From: Mesorhizobium ciceri biovar biserrulae WSM1271
Lineage (GTDB): Bacteria; Pseudomonadota; Alphaproteobacteria; Rhizobiales; Rhizobiaceae
Direction: 5' to 3'
Length of the DNA: 64,000 nt
Assembly (NCBI RefSeq): GCF_000185905.1
Contig: NC_014923.1
Location: 4,859,501-4,923,500 of the forward strand
Both the position numbers and the translations under genes were made by a program. The number at the start of each line of letters is the position of its first letter. The stretch's first letter is position 1. The notes beneath the pieces are model-generated. The model had not been told where the DNA came from, ran no database searches, and saw only the letters and a program-made list of their open reading frames with translations. Shown here piece after piece: positions 18,771-26,942 of the stretch.

Positions 18771-18902
18771 TTGGGCATCCTCGTCTTTTGTTTGTCTGTC
18801 TTCGTTAGCGGGCAGAATGCCGCTAATCAAGCTGAAAGATGGTCCTGCCGGAAACGCAACGACTACGGACCGATTTTTGCCCGAACCGCCGGGTTGCGGG
18901 CC

Positions 18903-18931
18903 GCATTACACGAAAAATAGCTGAGGTCCAA
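18903..18931 (-). promoter_or_regulatory. Putative sigma-70 promoter for acpP
   Basis: Read on the minus strand, TTGGAC (18931-18926) is followed after 17 bp by TAATGC (18908-18903), a fair match to -35/-10 elements. It would start mRNA about 130 bases before the acpP ATG, giving ACP its own high-level transcription. Confidence 0.4.
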
Positions 18932-18981
18932 GCCGAAATGGTCTCTTTACACAACCCGCCGGCGTTGCTGCAGAACCTCGT

Positions 18982-19719
18982 TCAAATCATAGCCATGCCG
19001 CCATTTACGTGGATGGTCTGGCCGGTGACGTAGGCGGCTTCGTTGGAGGCGAGATAAGCGACGGCGGACGCGACTTCGACGCTGGTGCCCATGCGCCGCG
19101 TCGGGATCGCCGCCATGATCGCCTCTTTCTGCTTGTCGTTGAGCTTGTCGGTCATTGCCGATTCGATGAAGCCTGGTGCAACACAGTTAACTGTGATGTT
19201 GCGGGTGGCGATCTCCTGCGCCAGCGACTTGGAGAAGCCGATCATGCCGGCCTTGGAGGCGCAGTAATTGGTCTGGCCGGGATTGCCGGTCACGCCGACC
19301 ACCGAGGTGATGTTGATGATGCGGCCATGGCGGCGGCGCATCATCGGATGGGTGAGTTCGCGGGTGAGCCGGAAAACGGCGGTCAGATTGACCTCGATCA
19401 CGCTGTCCCAATCGGCATCCGACATGCGCACGAACAGCCCGTCCTTGGTGATGCCGGCGTTGTTGACCAGGATGTCGACGCCTTCGAGATCGGCCTCGGC
19501 TTTCTGGCCGAGCGCCTTGACCTCGTCACGGTTGGACAAATTGGCCGGGAACAGCTTGACCCGGTCGCCAAGCTCGCTAGCCAGCGCCTCCAGTTTCTCG
19601 ACGCGGGTGCCATGCAGGCCGACGATCGCGCCTTGCGCATGCAGCATCCGGGCGATCGCCTCGCCGATGCCTCCCGATGCGCCGGTGACGAGCGCCTTGC
19701 GGCCAGTCAATTCGAACAT
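18982..19719 (-). CDS. fabG: 3-oxoacyl-ACP reductase
   Basis: 245-residue SDR enzyme that reduces 3-oxoacyl-ACP with NADPH. ATG at 19719 with AGGAG upstream. TGASGGIGEAI at 12-22 binds the cofactor, NNAG at 86-89, catalytic Ser139, Tyr152 and Lys156 (NYCASKAG). The fab context and near-canonical length make FabG secure rather than a generic SDR. 59 bp separate it from fabD. Confidence 0.96.
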   Translation of the reverse strand: MFELTGRKALVTGASGGIGEAIARMLHAQGAIVGLHGTRVEKLEALASELGDRVKLFPANLSNRDEVKALGQKAEADLEGVDILVNNAGITKDGLFVRMSDADWDSVIEVNLTAVFRLTRELTHPMMRRRHGRIINITSVVGVTGNPGQTNYCASKAGMIGFSKSLAQEIATRNITVNCVAPGFIESAMTDKLNDKQKEAIMAAIPTRRMGTSVEVASAVAYLASNEAAYVTGQTIHVNGGMAMI

Positions 19720-19778
19720 TTTTGTCTCCTGATTGAGAAGAGAACACCCCTTTGCAGGGAATGGGATCAAATAGGGCT

Positions 19779-20720
19779 TTATGCAAGCGCTGCTAGCGTT
19801 GCCTCGACCTCAGCCGCCGAGCCGACCGACGCAGTGGCGATGTCGCGGTTGATGCGCCGCGCCAATCCCGAAAGCACCTTGCCGGCGCCAATCTCGTAAA
19901 GCGTGGTGACGCCATTTGCGCCGAACCACTCCACGGTCTCGCGCCAGCGTACGCGGCCGGTTATCTGCTCGACCAGGCGGCGGGCGATCTCGTCCGGATC
20001 GCTGGTCGGGCTGACCGTGACATTGGAGAGGACGGGAACGACCGGCGCATTCTTTGTCACACCGGCGAGTGCGTCGCGCATAACGTTCGCGGCCGGCGCC
20101 ATCAGCGCCGAATGGAAGGGCGCGGACACCTGCAGCATCAGTGCGCGCTTGGCGCCTTTCTCAGTGCACAGTTTCGCCGCCAGTTCGACCGCGGCCCTGG
20201 CGCCGGAAATGACCAGTTGGCCGCCGCCATTGTCGTTGGCGATCTGGCAGACGGAGCCTTTGGCGGCTTCCGCGCAAGCGGCTTCGACATCGGCCTGTTC
20301 CAATCCGATGATCGCCGCCATGGCGCCCTCGCCGGCCGGCACCGCCGCCTGCATGGCATTGCCGCGGATGCGCAGCAGCCTGGCGGCATCGGCAACCGAA
20401 ACGAAGCCAGCGGCCGCGAGCGCCGAATATTCGCCCAGCGAATGACCGGCGACATAGGCGACCTTGCCTTTCAGCGAGAAGCCGCGCGATTCCAGCGCCC
20501 GGATCGCGGCCAGCGACACCGCCATCAGCGCCGGCTGCGCGTTGGCGGTCAGCATCAACGTCTCTTCCGGCCCTTCCCAGATCAGCTTCGACAGGTTTTC
20601 GCCGAGCGCGTCGTCGACTTCCTGGAAAATTCTGCGCGCCTCGGGAAAGGCCTCGGCGAGATCCTTGCCCATGCCGACTGCCTGGCTGCCTTGTCCAGGA
20701 AAGGTGAATGCAACGGCCAT
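19779..20720 (-). CDS. fabD: Malonyl-CoA:ACP transacylase
   Basis: 313-residue FabD, which moves malonyl from CoA to ACP. N-terminal AFTFPGQGSQAVGMG, nucleophile Ser94 in AGHSLGEYSA, and the catalytic His in VSAPFHSALM are present. GGGAG precedes the ATG. First gene of the fabD-fabG-acpP-fabF run. Confidence 0.96.
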   Translation of the reverse strand: MAVAFTFPGQGSQAVGMGKDLAEAFPEARRIFQEVDDALGENLSKLIWEGPEETLMLTANAQPALMAVSLAAIRALESRGFSLKGKVAYVAGHSLGEYSALAAAGFVSVADAARLLRIRGNAMQAAVPAGEGAMAAIIGLEQADVEAACAEAAKGSVCQIANDNGGGQLVISGARAAVELAAKLCTEKGAKRALMLQVSAPFHSALMAPAANVMRDALAGVTKNAPVVPVLSNVTVSPTSDPDEIARRLVEQITGRVRWRETVEWFGANGVTTLYEIGAGKVLSGLARRINRDIATASVGSAAEVEATLAALA

Positions 20721-20942
20721 GCGCGGGCTCCCAAGGGCTGGTTTTGCTTGCCTGATAGACGAGTTTTTCTTGCCTGTGACGCAAGGCAGGCCGCCAAGTC
20801 AAGCCCGGTTCGACCCTGCTCGACCGCAGCTTCATCCGCCGAGTGCCTGTTCCGAAAGGCTTTTTGGCGATCACTCCTGATGAAAACCGCTCACGATTCG
20901 TTTGCTGGCTCTTCTTATTTTGGCCACAGGCGCTAGCTTTGC

Positions 20943-20971
20943 GTGACAATTCCATGACAATCGAGTGACGT
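20943..20971. promoter_or_regulatory. Pho-box-like triple repeat
   Basis: GTGACAA, ATGACAA and GTGACGT start at 20943, 20954 and 20965, exactly 11 bp apart. This is the spacing of PhoB-binding direct repeats, read here as the complement of the CTGTCAT half-site. They lie 27-55 bp upstream of the GTG at 20998 but in the orientation that would face fabD. PhoB binding is inferred. Confidence 0.45.
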
Positions 20972-20997
20972 GCTTGTCGCTGGGTGGGGAAGTTAAA

Positions 20998-22929
20998 GTG
21001 GCAAAGAGTTACAAACGCGCCGGCAAGGCCGCGCCACAGTTCCTGGAAGACGACCCCTCCACCGGCTATCTGCCGGGCAGGAGATGGCCGGTCGTGCGCT
21101 ATGGGCTGATCAGCCTGGCGATCGCCGCCGTCCTGGTGTTTGCCATCGAACTGATCGTGCGCGGCGACTTTGCCGGCACGGTCTCCTTCTTCCTGCAGCC
21201 GCTCAAGCCGGGCTGGACCACCATCGTCGTGTTCGCGCTGATCCTGATCGGCCTCGATGCGGTGCTGGGCCGCAGCCATCAGAGCCTGATGATCGTCGCG
21301 CCGCTGACGCTATCGCTTGCCTTCGTCGGCCACCAGAAGTCGCATTATCTCGGCGATCCGCTCTATCCGACCGATTTCCTCTATGCCCGCCAGATCTTCG
21401 CGCTGTTGCCGCTTTTGGTGCGCGACCGGCCGATGACCGCGCTCGCCATGGTCGTCGGCATCGTCGCCGGCCTGTCGCTGCTCGTCTATGGCTGGCGGAT
21501 GTGGCGCCGCAAGGTTCCCGCACTCAGCCGCAAGGGACGCCTTGCGCGGCTGACGCTGGCAGTGCCGCTGCTCGCCTTCTTCGTTTCGATCATGGACTAT
21601 GCCACCTTCTCCTGGACCAGGGACCGGTTGCAGATCATCCCGATCATGTGGGACCAGAAGGAAAACTATGCCTCCAACGGTTTTGCGCTGGCCTTTGCGC
21701 TCAATGTGCCGATGGCGCATGTCTCTGCGCCGCCGGGCTATTCCGACAAGGCGATCGCGGCGATCGCCAGGCCCGATGTGACCGCCTCGGTGCCGGCCGA
21801 GAAGCCTGACATCATCATCGTCATGAGCGAGTCCTTCTGGGACCCGACCAAGCTGCCCGGCGTCACCATCACGCCCGATCCGATCCCCAATGTGCGGGCG
21901 CTGCGCTCCGGCTCGATGTTCTCGCCGGAGTTCGGCGGCATGACCGCCAATATCGAGTTCGAGGCGCTGACCGGCTTCTCCAACGCGTTCCTGCCGGCCG
22001 GCAGCATCCCCTACCAGCAATATGTGCGCACGCCGACGCCGTCGCTGGCAACCTTCCTCAAGAGCCAGGGTTATCGGGCGCGCGCCATCCATCCGGGCAC
22101 CAACTGGTTCTGGAACCGTGGCGCGGTCTACGCCGATTTCGGCTTCAACGATTTCAAGTCGGAAGAGACGCTGCCGCCAATGCAAAAGCGCGGGCCACTG
22201 GCATCGGATGCCGCGATGACCGACGAGATCATCAGCGAGGCCGACGCCAGCGAAGAGCCGGTGTTCTTCTTTGCGGTCAGCCTGCAAAACCACGGTCCCT
22301 ACGAACCGAACCGCTATTACAGTCCCACGCACAGGGTGCAGGCGCCGATCAGCCAGTGGGCGCGCGAATCGCTGCTCAGCTACGCCGAAGGCTCAGCCGA
22401 TGCCGATCGCGGTCTCGAACGCCTCGTCGAATGGGCAAAGACACGCTCCCGCCCAACCGTGATCGCCTTCTTCGGCGACCATCTGCCGCCGCTCGGGCCG
22501 GTCTATGTCGAAACCGGCTTCCTGAAGGACAATGTCGCGCCGCGCAAGGAAGCGTCGCCCGAGGCTGCCCTCGAGCATCATGAGACGCCGCTGGTCATCT
22601 GGTCGAACCGCACCGGGCCGGCTGAGCACATGGGCGCTGTCAGCCCGGCCTTCCTGCCCTATCATATCCTGAAGACGGCCGGCATCAGCCATCCCTACTA
22701 CACCGGCTTCCTGGGCGAGATGAGCGAACACTACCGTGTCGTCGACCGCAATTTGCTGCTGACGCCGGCTGGCGAGGCCACGCCCGATTGGGCGCGGCAG
22801 AAGGAGATCGATCCGGCGATCCGCGATTTCCGCCTGCTGCAGTACGATATGATGTTCGGCAAACGCCACGCAGCGCCCGACTTCTTCCCCGAAACGGTCG
22901 ACAAGATTGTCGCCGCCCATACGAGTTGA
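20998..22929 (+). CDS. LTA-synthase-like phosphoglycerol transferase
   Basis: About 643 residues: an N-terminal part with several membrane spans (about 25-210) and a periplasmic sulfatase-fold domain. MSESFWDPTKL carries the metal ligand, GGMTANIEFEALTGF holds the Thr nucleophile, and FGDHLPP is a metal-binding block. Such enzymes transfer phosphoglycerol from phosphatidylglycerol to periplasmic glucans or other envelope glycans in Gram-negatives; the acceptor here is unknown. The GTG at 20998 has GGGGA upstream; the in-frame GTG at 20965 falls inside a repeat and is less likely. Pho-box-like repeats upstream hint at phosphate control. Confidence 0.82.
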   Translation: MAKSYKRAGKAAPQFLEDDPSTGYLPGRRWPVVRYGLISLAIAAVLVFAIELIVRGDFAGTVSFFLQPLKPGWTTIVVFALILIGLDAVLGRSHQSLMIVAPLTLSLAFVGHQKSHYLGDPLYPTDFLYARQIFALLPLLVRDRPMTALAMVVGIVAGLSLLVYGWRMWRRKVPALSRKGRLARLTLAVPLLAFFVSIMDYATFSWTRDRLQIIPIMWDQKENYASNGFALAFALNVPMAHVSAPPGYSDKAIAAIARPDVTASVPAEKPDIIIVMSESFWDPTKLPGVTITPDPIPNVRALRSGSMFSPEFGGMTANIEFEALTGFSNAFLPAGSIPYQQYVRTPTPSLATFLKSQGYRARAIHPGTNWFWNRGAVYADFGFNDFKSEETLPPMQKRGPLASDAAMTDEIISEADASEEPVFFFAVSLQNHGPYEPNRYYSPTHRVQAPISQWARESLLSYAEGSADADRGLERLVEWAKTRSRPTVIAFFGDHLPPLGPVYVETGFLKDNVAPRKEASPEAALEHHETPLVIWSNRTGPAEHMGAVSPAFLPYHILKTAGISHPYYTGFLGEMSEHYRVVDRNLLLTPAGEATPDWARQKEIDPAIRDFRLLQYDMMFGKRHAAPDFFPETVDKIVAAHTS

Positions 22930-22976
22930 GGCCAGCGATTTCCTCAGAGCCTGCTGGTCCGTCTCGGTTCGCGTGT

Positions 22977-24638
22977 TCAGTTGGTCAATTGCAGCTTCGT
23001 GAAGTTGTTGGCGATCTGAAGGAACACGTTCGGCAGTTTGGTCGGATCGTTGACGGCATAATAGTTGCTCGGATCCGAGGCGCAGGCGCTGTAAAGCGCA
23101 CGGTTGGCTGCGGTGTCGGATTGCAGCACCATGGTGTAGATCTGCACGCCCTCGTTCTTCAATTGCGTGCAAACGTTTTTGGTCCAGCCGTCGACATTGC
23201 GCGCAGCGGTCGTCTGGTTGTCCGATCCGAAGCGGCCGCCAGCCAGATAGCCATAGGATGTGTAATCCGACTTTGTCGGTTCTTGTTCGCTGGCGCCATA
23301 GACGACGTTCTCGCCGTCGGTGAGCAACAGCACGATCTTGCTGATGCCGGGCGTCTTCCAAGGCGCTCCGTCGGTGTAGGGCGCGGCGGGCGACAGCACA
23401 CGCATACCCCATGACAGGCCCTCGGAGACATTGGTACCCGAGCCATTCCACTCGGTCATCTGACTGGCCGCCTTGCGCAGCTTGTCGAAATCGTCGGTCA
23501 GGGGGACCACCGGGGTCGGACACGCACGGTTCGGGCCGACAGTGACGGGAGAGCCGATCTCGGTGATGAGTTCCTTGGCGGGCGCAACATATTTGGCGAT
23601 CTTTTCCCTGGCATCCCTGTCATCGGGCGACAGAAGTTCGATGAGATTGCCGAGCAGGTTGCTGAGATCGATGCCCAGAATGTTGATGCCCGACTGGGCA
23701 AGCCTGGTTTTGTCGCTGACATCGTTGAGATAGGAGTTGTTGTAGTATTTATCCGAATTGCCATAGGAGCCAGACGGCTTCTGGGCGTCTTCGGGATCAT
23801 CCGGCGCAAAGTAGGGCACGAACAGCGTGTCGGGCTTGGCCGGGTCGGGTGGCGTGTCGGAGATATTGTAAGCGCCTGGCCGCGCCTCGACGCAACCTTT
23901 CCATCCGGTGCCATTCCATCCGGCATCGGCCCATCCGGTCTTCTTGAGCTGTTTGAAAAGCGCCATGTGGTTCGGCCGCTTGCCGTCGATGACGGGAAAA
24001 TTGACGCCGTTGGTTGAGGACTTGCCGTCCATGTCGATCCAGGACGGGTCGAAGCCGTCGCCATTGACATTGACGGCCGTCACGAAAGGAACCGGCGAGG
24101 CGCGGATCTTGCGCGTTGGCGATTTCGCCGCTTCGAGCGTGTCGAGCAACGATTTTGTCGCCGTCCTCAGCGCCGTCATCCGCGCGCCGGCCATCGAGCC
24201 GGTGTTGTCCAGCACCAGCACGACTTCGAGCTGGTTGTTCGATTCGACCGCCGAGGCATCGACCACGATGTGCTTGCTGTCGCCGAACAGGAAGGCGAAG
24301 TTGAGATGGACGTCCGCCGAGGCAACCGCCTTGGTCTTGACGAAGTTGACGCCCTTGTCGACAGTCAACGTCGCCTGCGCATTGTCGAGCTCGCCATGAC
24401 CGACGATGTTGGCCTGGAAATAGCGGTTGAAAGCGTCATTGCGGGTGATGTCGAGATCGCCAAGATGCGAAGAAGCAAGGTTTGCCGAATCGAGAGCGTT
24501 CTGCAAATTGCTCTTGGCCCGCATAAGGGTCGAGACATCGGTTGCGAAAGCGACTGCCGTCAGGATGACCGGCAAACCCAGTCCCAGCACAAGCGTGAAA
24601 TTGCCGCTCTTCGAGCGCCAGAATTTGTTGAGAAGCAT
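22977..24638 (-). CDS. Tad-type pilus assembly protein with vWA domain
   Basis: 553 residues from the ATG at 24638. A TadE/TadG-like N-terminus has a short basic stretch (KFWRSKSGNFT) and one membrane span at about 15-35, followed by MRAKSNLQNALDSANLA, typical of these proteins. A von Willebrand A domain begins near 135 with the MIDAS motif DNTGSMAG and continues with VLLLTDGEN; a long insertion separates the two parts. It is expected outside the cytoplasmic membrane, in Flp pilus or surface functions. No other tad genes are nearby, so its partners lie elsewhere. Confidence 0.82.
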   Translation of the reverse strand: MLLNKFWRSKSGNFTLVLGLGLPVILTAVAFATDVSTLMRAKSNLQNALDSANLASSHLGDLDITRNDAFNRYFQANIVGHGELDNAQATLTVDKGVNFVKTKAVASADVHLNFAFLFGDSKHIVVDASAVESNNQLEVVLVLDNTGSMAGARMTALRTATKSLLDTLEAAKSPTRKIRASPVPFVTAVNVNGDGFDPSWIDMDGKSSTNGVNFPVIDGKRPNHMALFKQLKKTGWADAGWNGTGWKGCVEARPGAYNISDTPPDPAKPDTLFVPYFAPDDPEDAQKPSGSYGNSDKYYNNSYLNDVSDKTRLAQSGINILGIDLSNLLGNLIELLSPDDRDAREKIAKYVAPAKELITEIGSPVTVGPNRACPTPVVPLTDDFDKLRKAASQMTEWNGSGTNVSEGLSWGMRVLSPAAPYTDGAPWKTPGISKIVLLLTDGENVVYGASEQEPTKSDYTSYGYLAGGRFGSDNQTTAARNVDGWTKNVCTQLKNEGVQIYTMVLQSDTAANRALYSACASDPSNYYAVNDPTKLPNVFLQIANNFTKLQLTN

Positions 24639-25089
24639 CCTTACCCCCGGAAATGCTTGCCGCTTTTGCGCGGTTGTCCGGGCTTTTGCGCCTTCCATGA
24701 TGAATCGACCGTTGACGGCCAGGCTTCAACTCCACACAACCTGCTGGTGTGGTTAAGACGTGGTTGCCGGAAACCACGACTCCGGCCGTTGCTGCTCCCG
24801 ATCGTCGCCTGCGACACACGGGAATGCCGCTTGCCCTTGCTTTGCGGCCGGATTGCTGTATAGACGCCCGCAATCTGCCGGTCCTTGCTGGGGGCTGAAC
24901 GGAGGGCCGGAGGTTTTTCAGAACCTTCGTGTGAAGCCGGAAGTGCTTCCGCCTCCCGTGTCTCCGCTCTCGACCGTCTCGTCATGCTCCTTTCTTCCCC
25001 CTGCCCCTCGAGGGTTTGCGGGTCAGAGAAGTTGCAGAGGCTTTTGCCGCCGGGAACCGGGAGAGAAACGAAGAAAGGCATAAGACATA
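24639..25089. promoter_or_regulatory. rpsF upstream region and leader
   Basis: 451 bp without a credible gene. TTGCTT (24837-24842), a 16-bp spacer and TATAGA (24859-24864) make a plausible promoter, giving a leader of about 220 bases before rpsF. The leader contains a small CGGAAG-TG-CTTCCG hairpin near 24940. Ribosomal control by the S6:S18 complex is known in other bacteria, but I cannot identify that motif here. Confidence 0.4.
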
Positions 25090-25590
25090 ATGGCTCTTTA
25101 CGAACATGTGTTTCTTGCCCGGCAGGACCTCTCGCAGCAGCAGGTCGATGCGCTTGTCGAACAGTACAAGGGTGTCATCTCCGCAAATGGCGGGTCCGTC
25201 GGCCGGGTCGAGAACTGGGGACTGAAGTCCCTCACCTACCGGGTCAACAAGAACCGGAAGGCTTACTACACGCTGATGGACCTGAATTGCCCGGCGGCCG
25301 CGCTCAACGAGATGGAGCGCCAGATGGGCCTGTCCGAAGACGTGCTGCGTTTCCTGACCATCAAGGTCGAGGCGCATGAGGAAGGCCCGTCGGCCATGAT
25401 GCAGAAGCGCGAAGAGCGCTCGGAACGCGGCGGCTTCGGCGACCGTGACCGTGGCGATCGTGGTCCGCGTTCGTTCGGCGATCGTGATCGCGGCGACCGT
25501 GGCGATCGTCCGCCGCGCTCGTTCGGCGACGCCGGTGCCGATCGTGGTCCGCGCCGTCCGCGCGAAGGCTTTGAAGGGGGTGCAGAATAA
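25090..25590 (+). CDS. rpsF: 30S ribosomal protein S6
   Basis: 166 residues. The first ~100 match S6 (MALYEHVFLARQDLSQQQVD, GRVENWGLKSLTYRVNKNRK). Residues 107-166 are an Arg/Gly/Asp-rich tail with repeats of the type GDRDRGDRGPRSFGDRD; such tails are common in alphaproteobacterial S6. The stop overlaps the rpsR ATG by one base. Confidence 0.97.
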   Translation: MALYEHVFLARQDLSQQQVDALVEQYKGVISANGGSVGRVENWGLKSLTYRVNKNRKAYYTLMDLNCPAAALNEMERQMGLSEDVLRFLTIKVEAHEEGPSAMMQKREERSERGGFGDRDRGDRGPRSFGDRDRGDRGDRPPRSFGDAGADRGPRRPREGFEGGAE

Positions 25591-25838
25591 TGGTCGACAT
25601 CAATCAGATCCCGACCCGGCGCCCGTTCCATCGCCGCCGCAAGACCTGCCCGTTCTCCGGCGCCAACGCGCCCAAGATCGACTACAAGGACGTGCGTCTG
25701 CTGCAGCGCTACATTTCCGAGCGTGGCAAGATCGTGCCGTCGCGCATCACCGCCGTCAGCCAGAAGAAGCAGCGCGAACTCGCCAAGGCGATCAAGCGCG
25801 CCCGCTTCCTCGGCCTGCTGCCCTACGTGGTTCGCTAA
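25590..25838 (+). CDS. rpsR: 30S ribosomal protein S18
   Basis: 82-residue S18, with RRPFHRRRKTCPFSG, DYKDVRLLQRYISERGKIVPSRITAVS and the basic C-terminal helix. Binds 16S rRNA as a dimer with S6. Translationally coupled to rpsF by the one-base overlap. Confidence 0.98.
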   Translation: MVDINQIPTRRPFHRRRKTCPFSGANAPKIDYKDVRLLQRYISERGKIVPSRITAVSQKKQRELAKAIKRARFLGLLPYVVR

Positions 25839-25848
25839 TATCTCAAAT

Positions 25849-25868
25849 GCGGGCGGTTCGCCGCCCGC
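25849..25868 (+). terminator. Strong hairpin after rpsR
   Basis: GCGGGCGG-TTCG-CCGCCCGC, a perfect 8-bp GC stem with a UUCG loop, 10 bp after the rpsR stop. It is followed by TCTTCTC rather than a clean T-run, so it may attenuate rather than fully stop transcription into rplI, or protect the rpsR 3' end. Confidence 0.5.
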
Positions 25869-26056
25869 TCTTCTCCCACGGCGACGGGCGCCGCAGGGTT
25901 GAACATCAAATCCCGGGTTGAGGTCAAAACCTCTAACTGCCGCACAGGCAGGACAGCGACACCAGCGCCAAAGGCGCTCAAGCTTCCTGACCTGTTCCCA
26001 AGACATTCGGCGCCGATCTCATCGATCGATTGGCGTCCAACCAAAGGAACAAATCC

Positions 26057-26641
26057 ATGGACGTCATTCTTCTCGAACGCGTTTCCCGCCTCGGCCAGAT
26101 GGGCGATACCGTCAAGGTCAAGGACGGCTTCGCCCGTAACTTCCTGCTGCCGCAGGGCAAGGCGCTGCGCGCCAACGAAGCCAACAAGAAGAAGTTCGAA
26201 GGCCAGCGCGCCCAGCTTGAAGCCCGCAACCTCGAGCGCAAGTCGGAAGCGGCCCAGGTCGCTGAAAAGCTCGACGGCAAGAGCTTCATCGCCGTTCGCT
26301 CCGCCGGCGAAACCGGTCAGCTTTACGGTTCCGTTTCGACCCGCGACATCGCCGATCTGCTGACGGCGGAAGGTTTTTCGATCAACCGCAACCAGATCCT
26401 GCTCAACCAGCCGATCAAGACCATCGGTGTCACCAATGTGGCGATCGCGCTGCATCCGGAAGTCGAGGTCACCGTCACGCTCAACATCGCCCGCACGGCC
26501 GACGAAGCCGAGCGCCAGGCCAAGGGCGAGACGCTGACCACCGCCGAAGCCATCTATGGCGACGACATCAACGACAACGCCCGGCCGGAGAACTTCTTCG
26601 ATCCGAACACCGAGTTCGAGGGCGACGAAGACAACGCCTGA
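26057..26641 (+). CDS. rplI: 50S ribosomal protein L9
   Basis: 194-residue L9. MDVILLERVSRLGQMGDTVKVKDG and NFLLPQGKALRAN form the N-domain, then the long helix and the C-domain. The tail after about 150 is acidic and longer than in E. coli (149 aa). The ATG at 26057 with AAAGGA upstream is the family start. 218 bp separate it from rpsR; that gap holds several short dyads (for example AGCGCC-AAA-GGCGCT near 25970) and no gene that I can support. Confidence 0.96.
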   Translation: MDVILLERVSRLGQMGDTVKVKDGFARNFLLPQGKALRANEANKKKFEGQRAQLEARNLERKSEAAQVAEKLDGKSFIAVRSAGETGQLYGSVSTRDIADLLTAEGFSINRNQILLNQPIKTIGVTNVAIALHPEVEVTVTLNIARTADEAERQAKGETLTTAEAIYGDDINDNARPENFFDPNTEFEGDEDNA

Positions 26642-26732
26642 TCACACGTCGCAAGCGATTGGAGCCATGGGGCTGATCACGACTTGACGCCAAGCTCCGA
26701 TCACTTTGCCGTCATCCAGCCATGCTGGACCA

Positions 26733-26761
26733 ATGCCCGGGCCTCGCGCCCGGGCATTTTT
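26733..26761 (+). terminator. Rho-independent terminator after rplI
   Basis: ATGCCCGGGC-CTCGC-GCCCGGGCAT, a perfect 10-bp stem followed by TTTT, 91 bp after the rplI stop. It ends the rpsF-rpsR-rplI transcript before cfa. Confidence 0.88.
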
Positions 26762-26942
26762 GTGCCAAATGGAACTTTTCGAACCCCTATATATTGTTGC
26801 AGACTATGGCGTCGCGCGTCCTTTGGCCGCGCAAAGCACGCTGTGCAACTTTGGTTCGGCGCAAGATCTCCGGCGAAATCGATCCCGATTTTCGCGGTCA
26901 CGCGCCAAGGCAGCCTGTCTGGCCGAGAGGGGACATTTGGTC

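Noticed and set aside
20965..20997. Earlier GTG start of the phosphoglycerol transferase
   Set aside because: It lies in the third Pho-like repeat and has no ribosome site; 20998 has GGGGA.
24865..25089. S6:S18-binding leader of rpsF
   Set aside because: The leader has small hairpins but I cannot identify the conserved motif.
26765..26830. General-stress sigma (GGAAC...GTT) promoter for cfa
   Set aside because: GGAAC is present but the spacing to GTT is too long.
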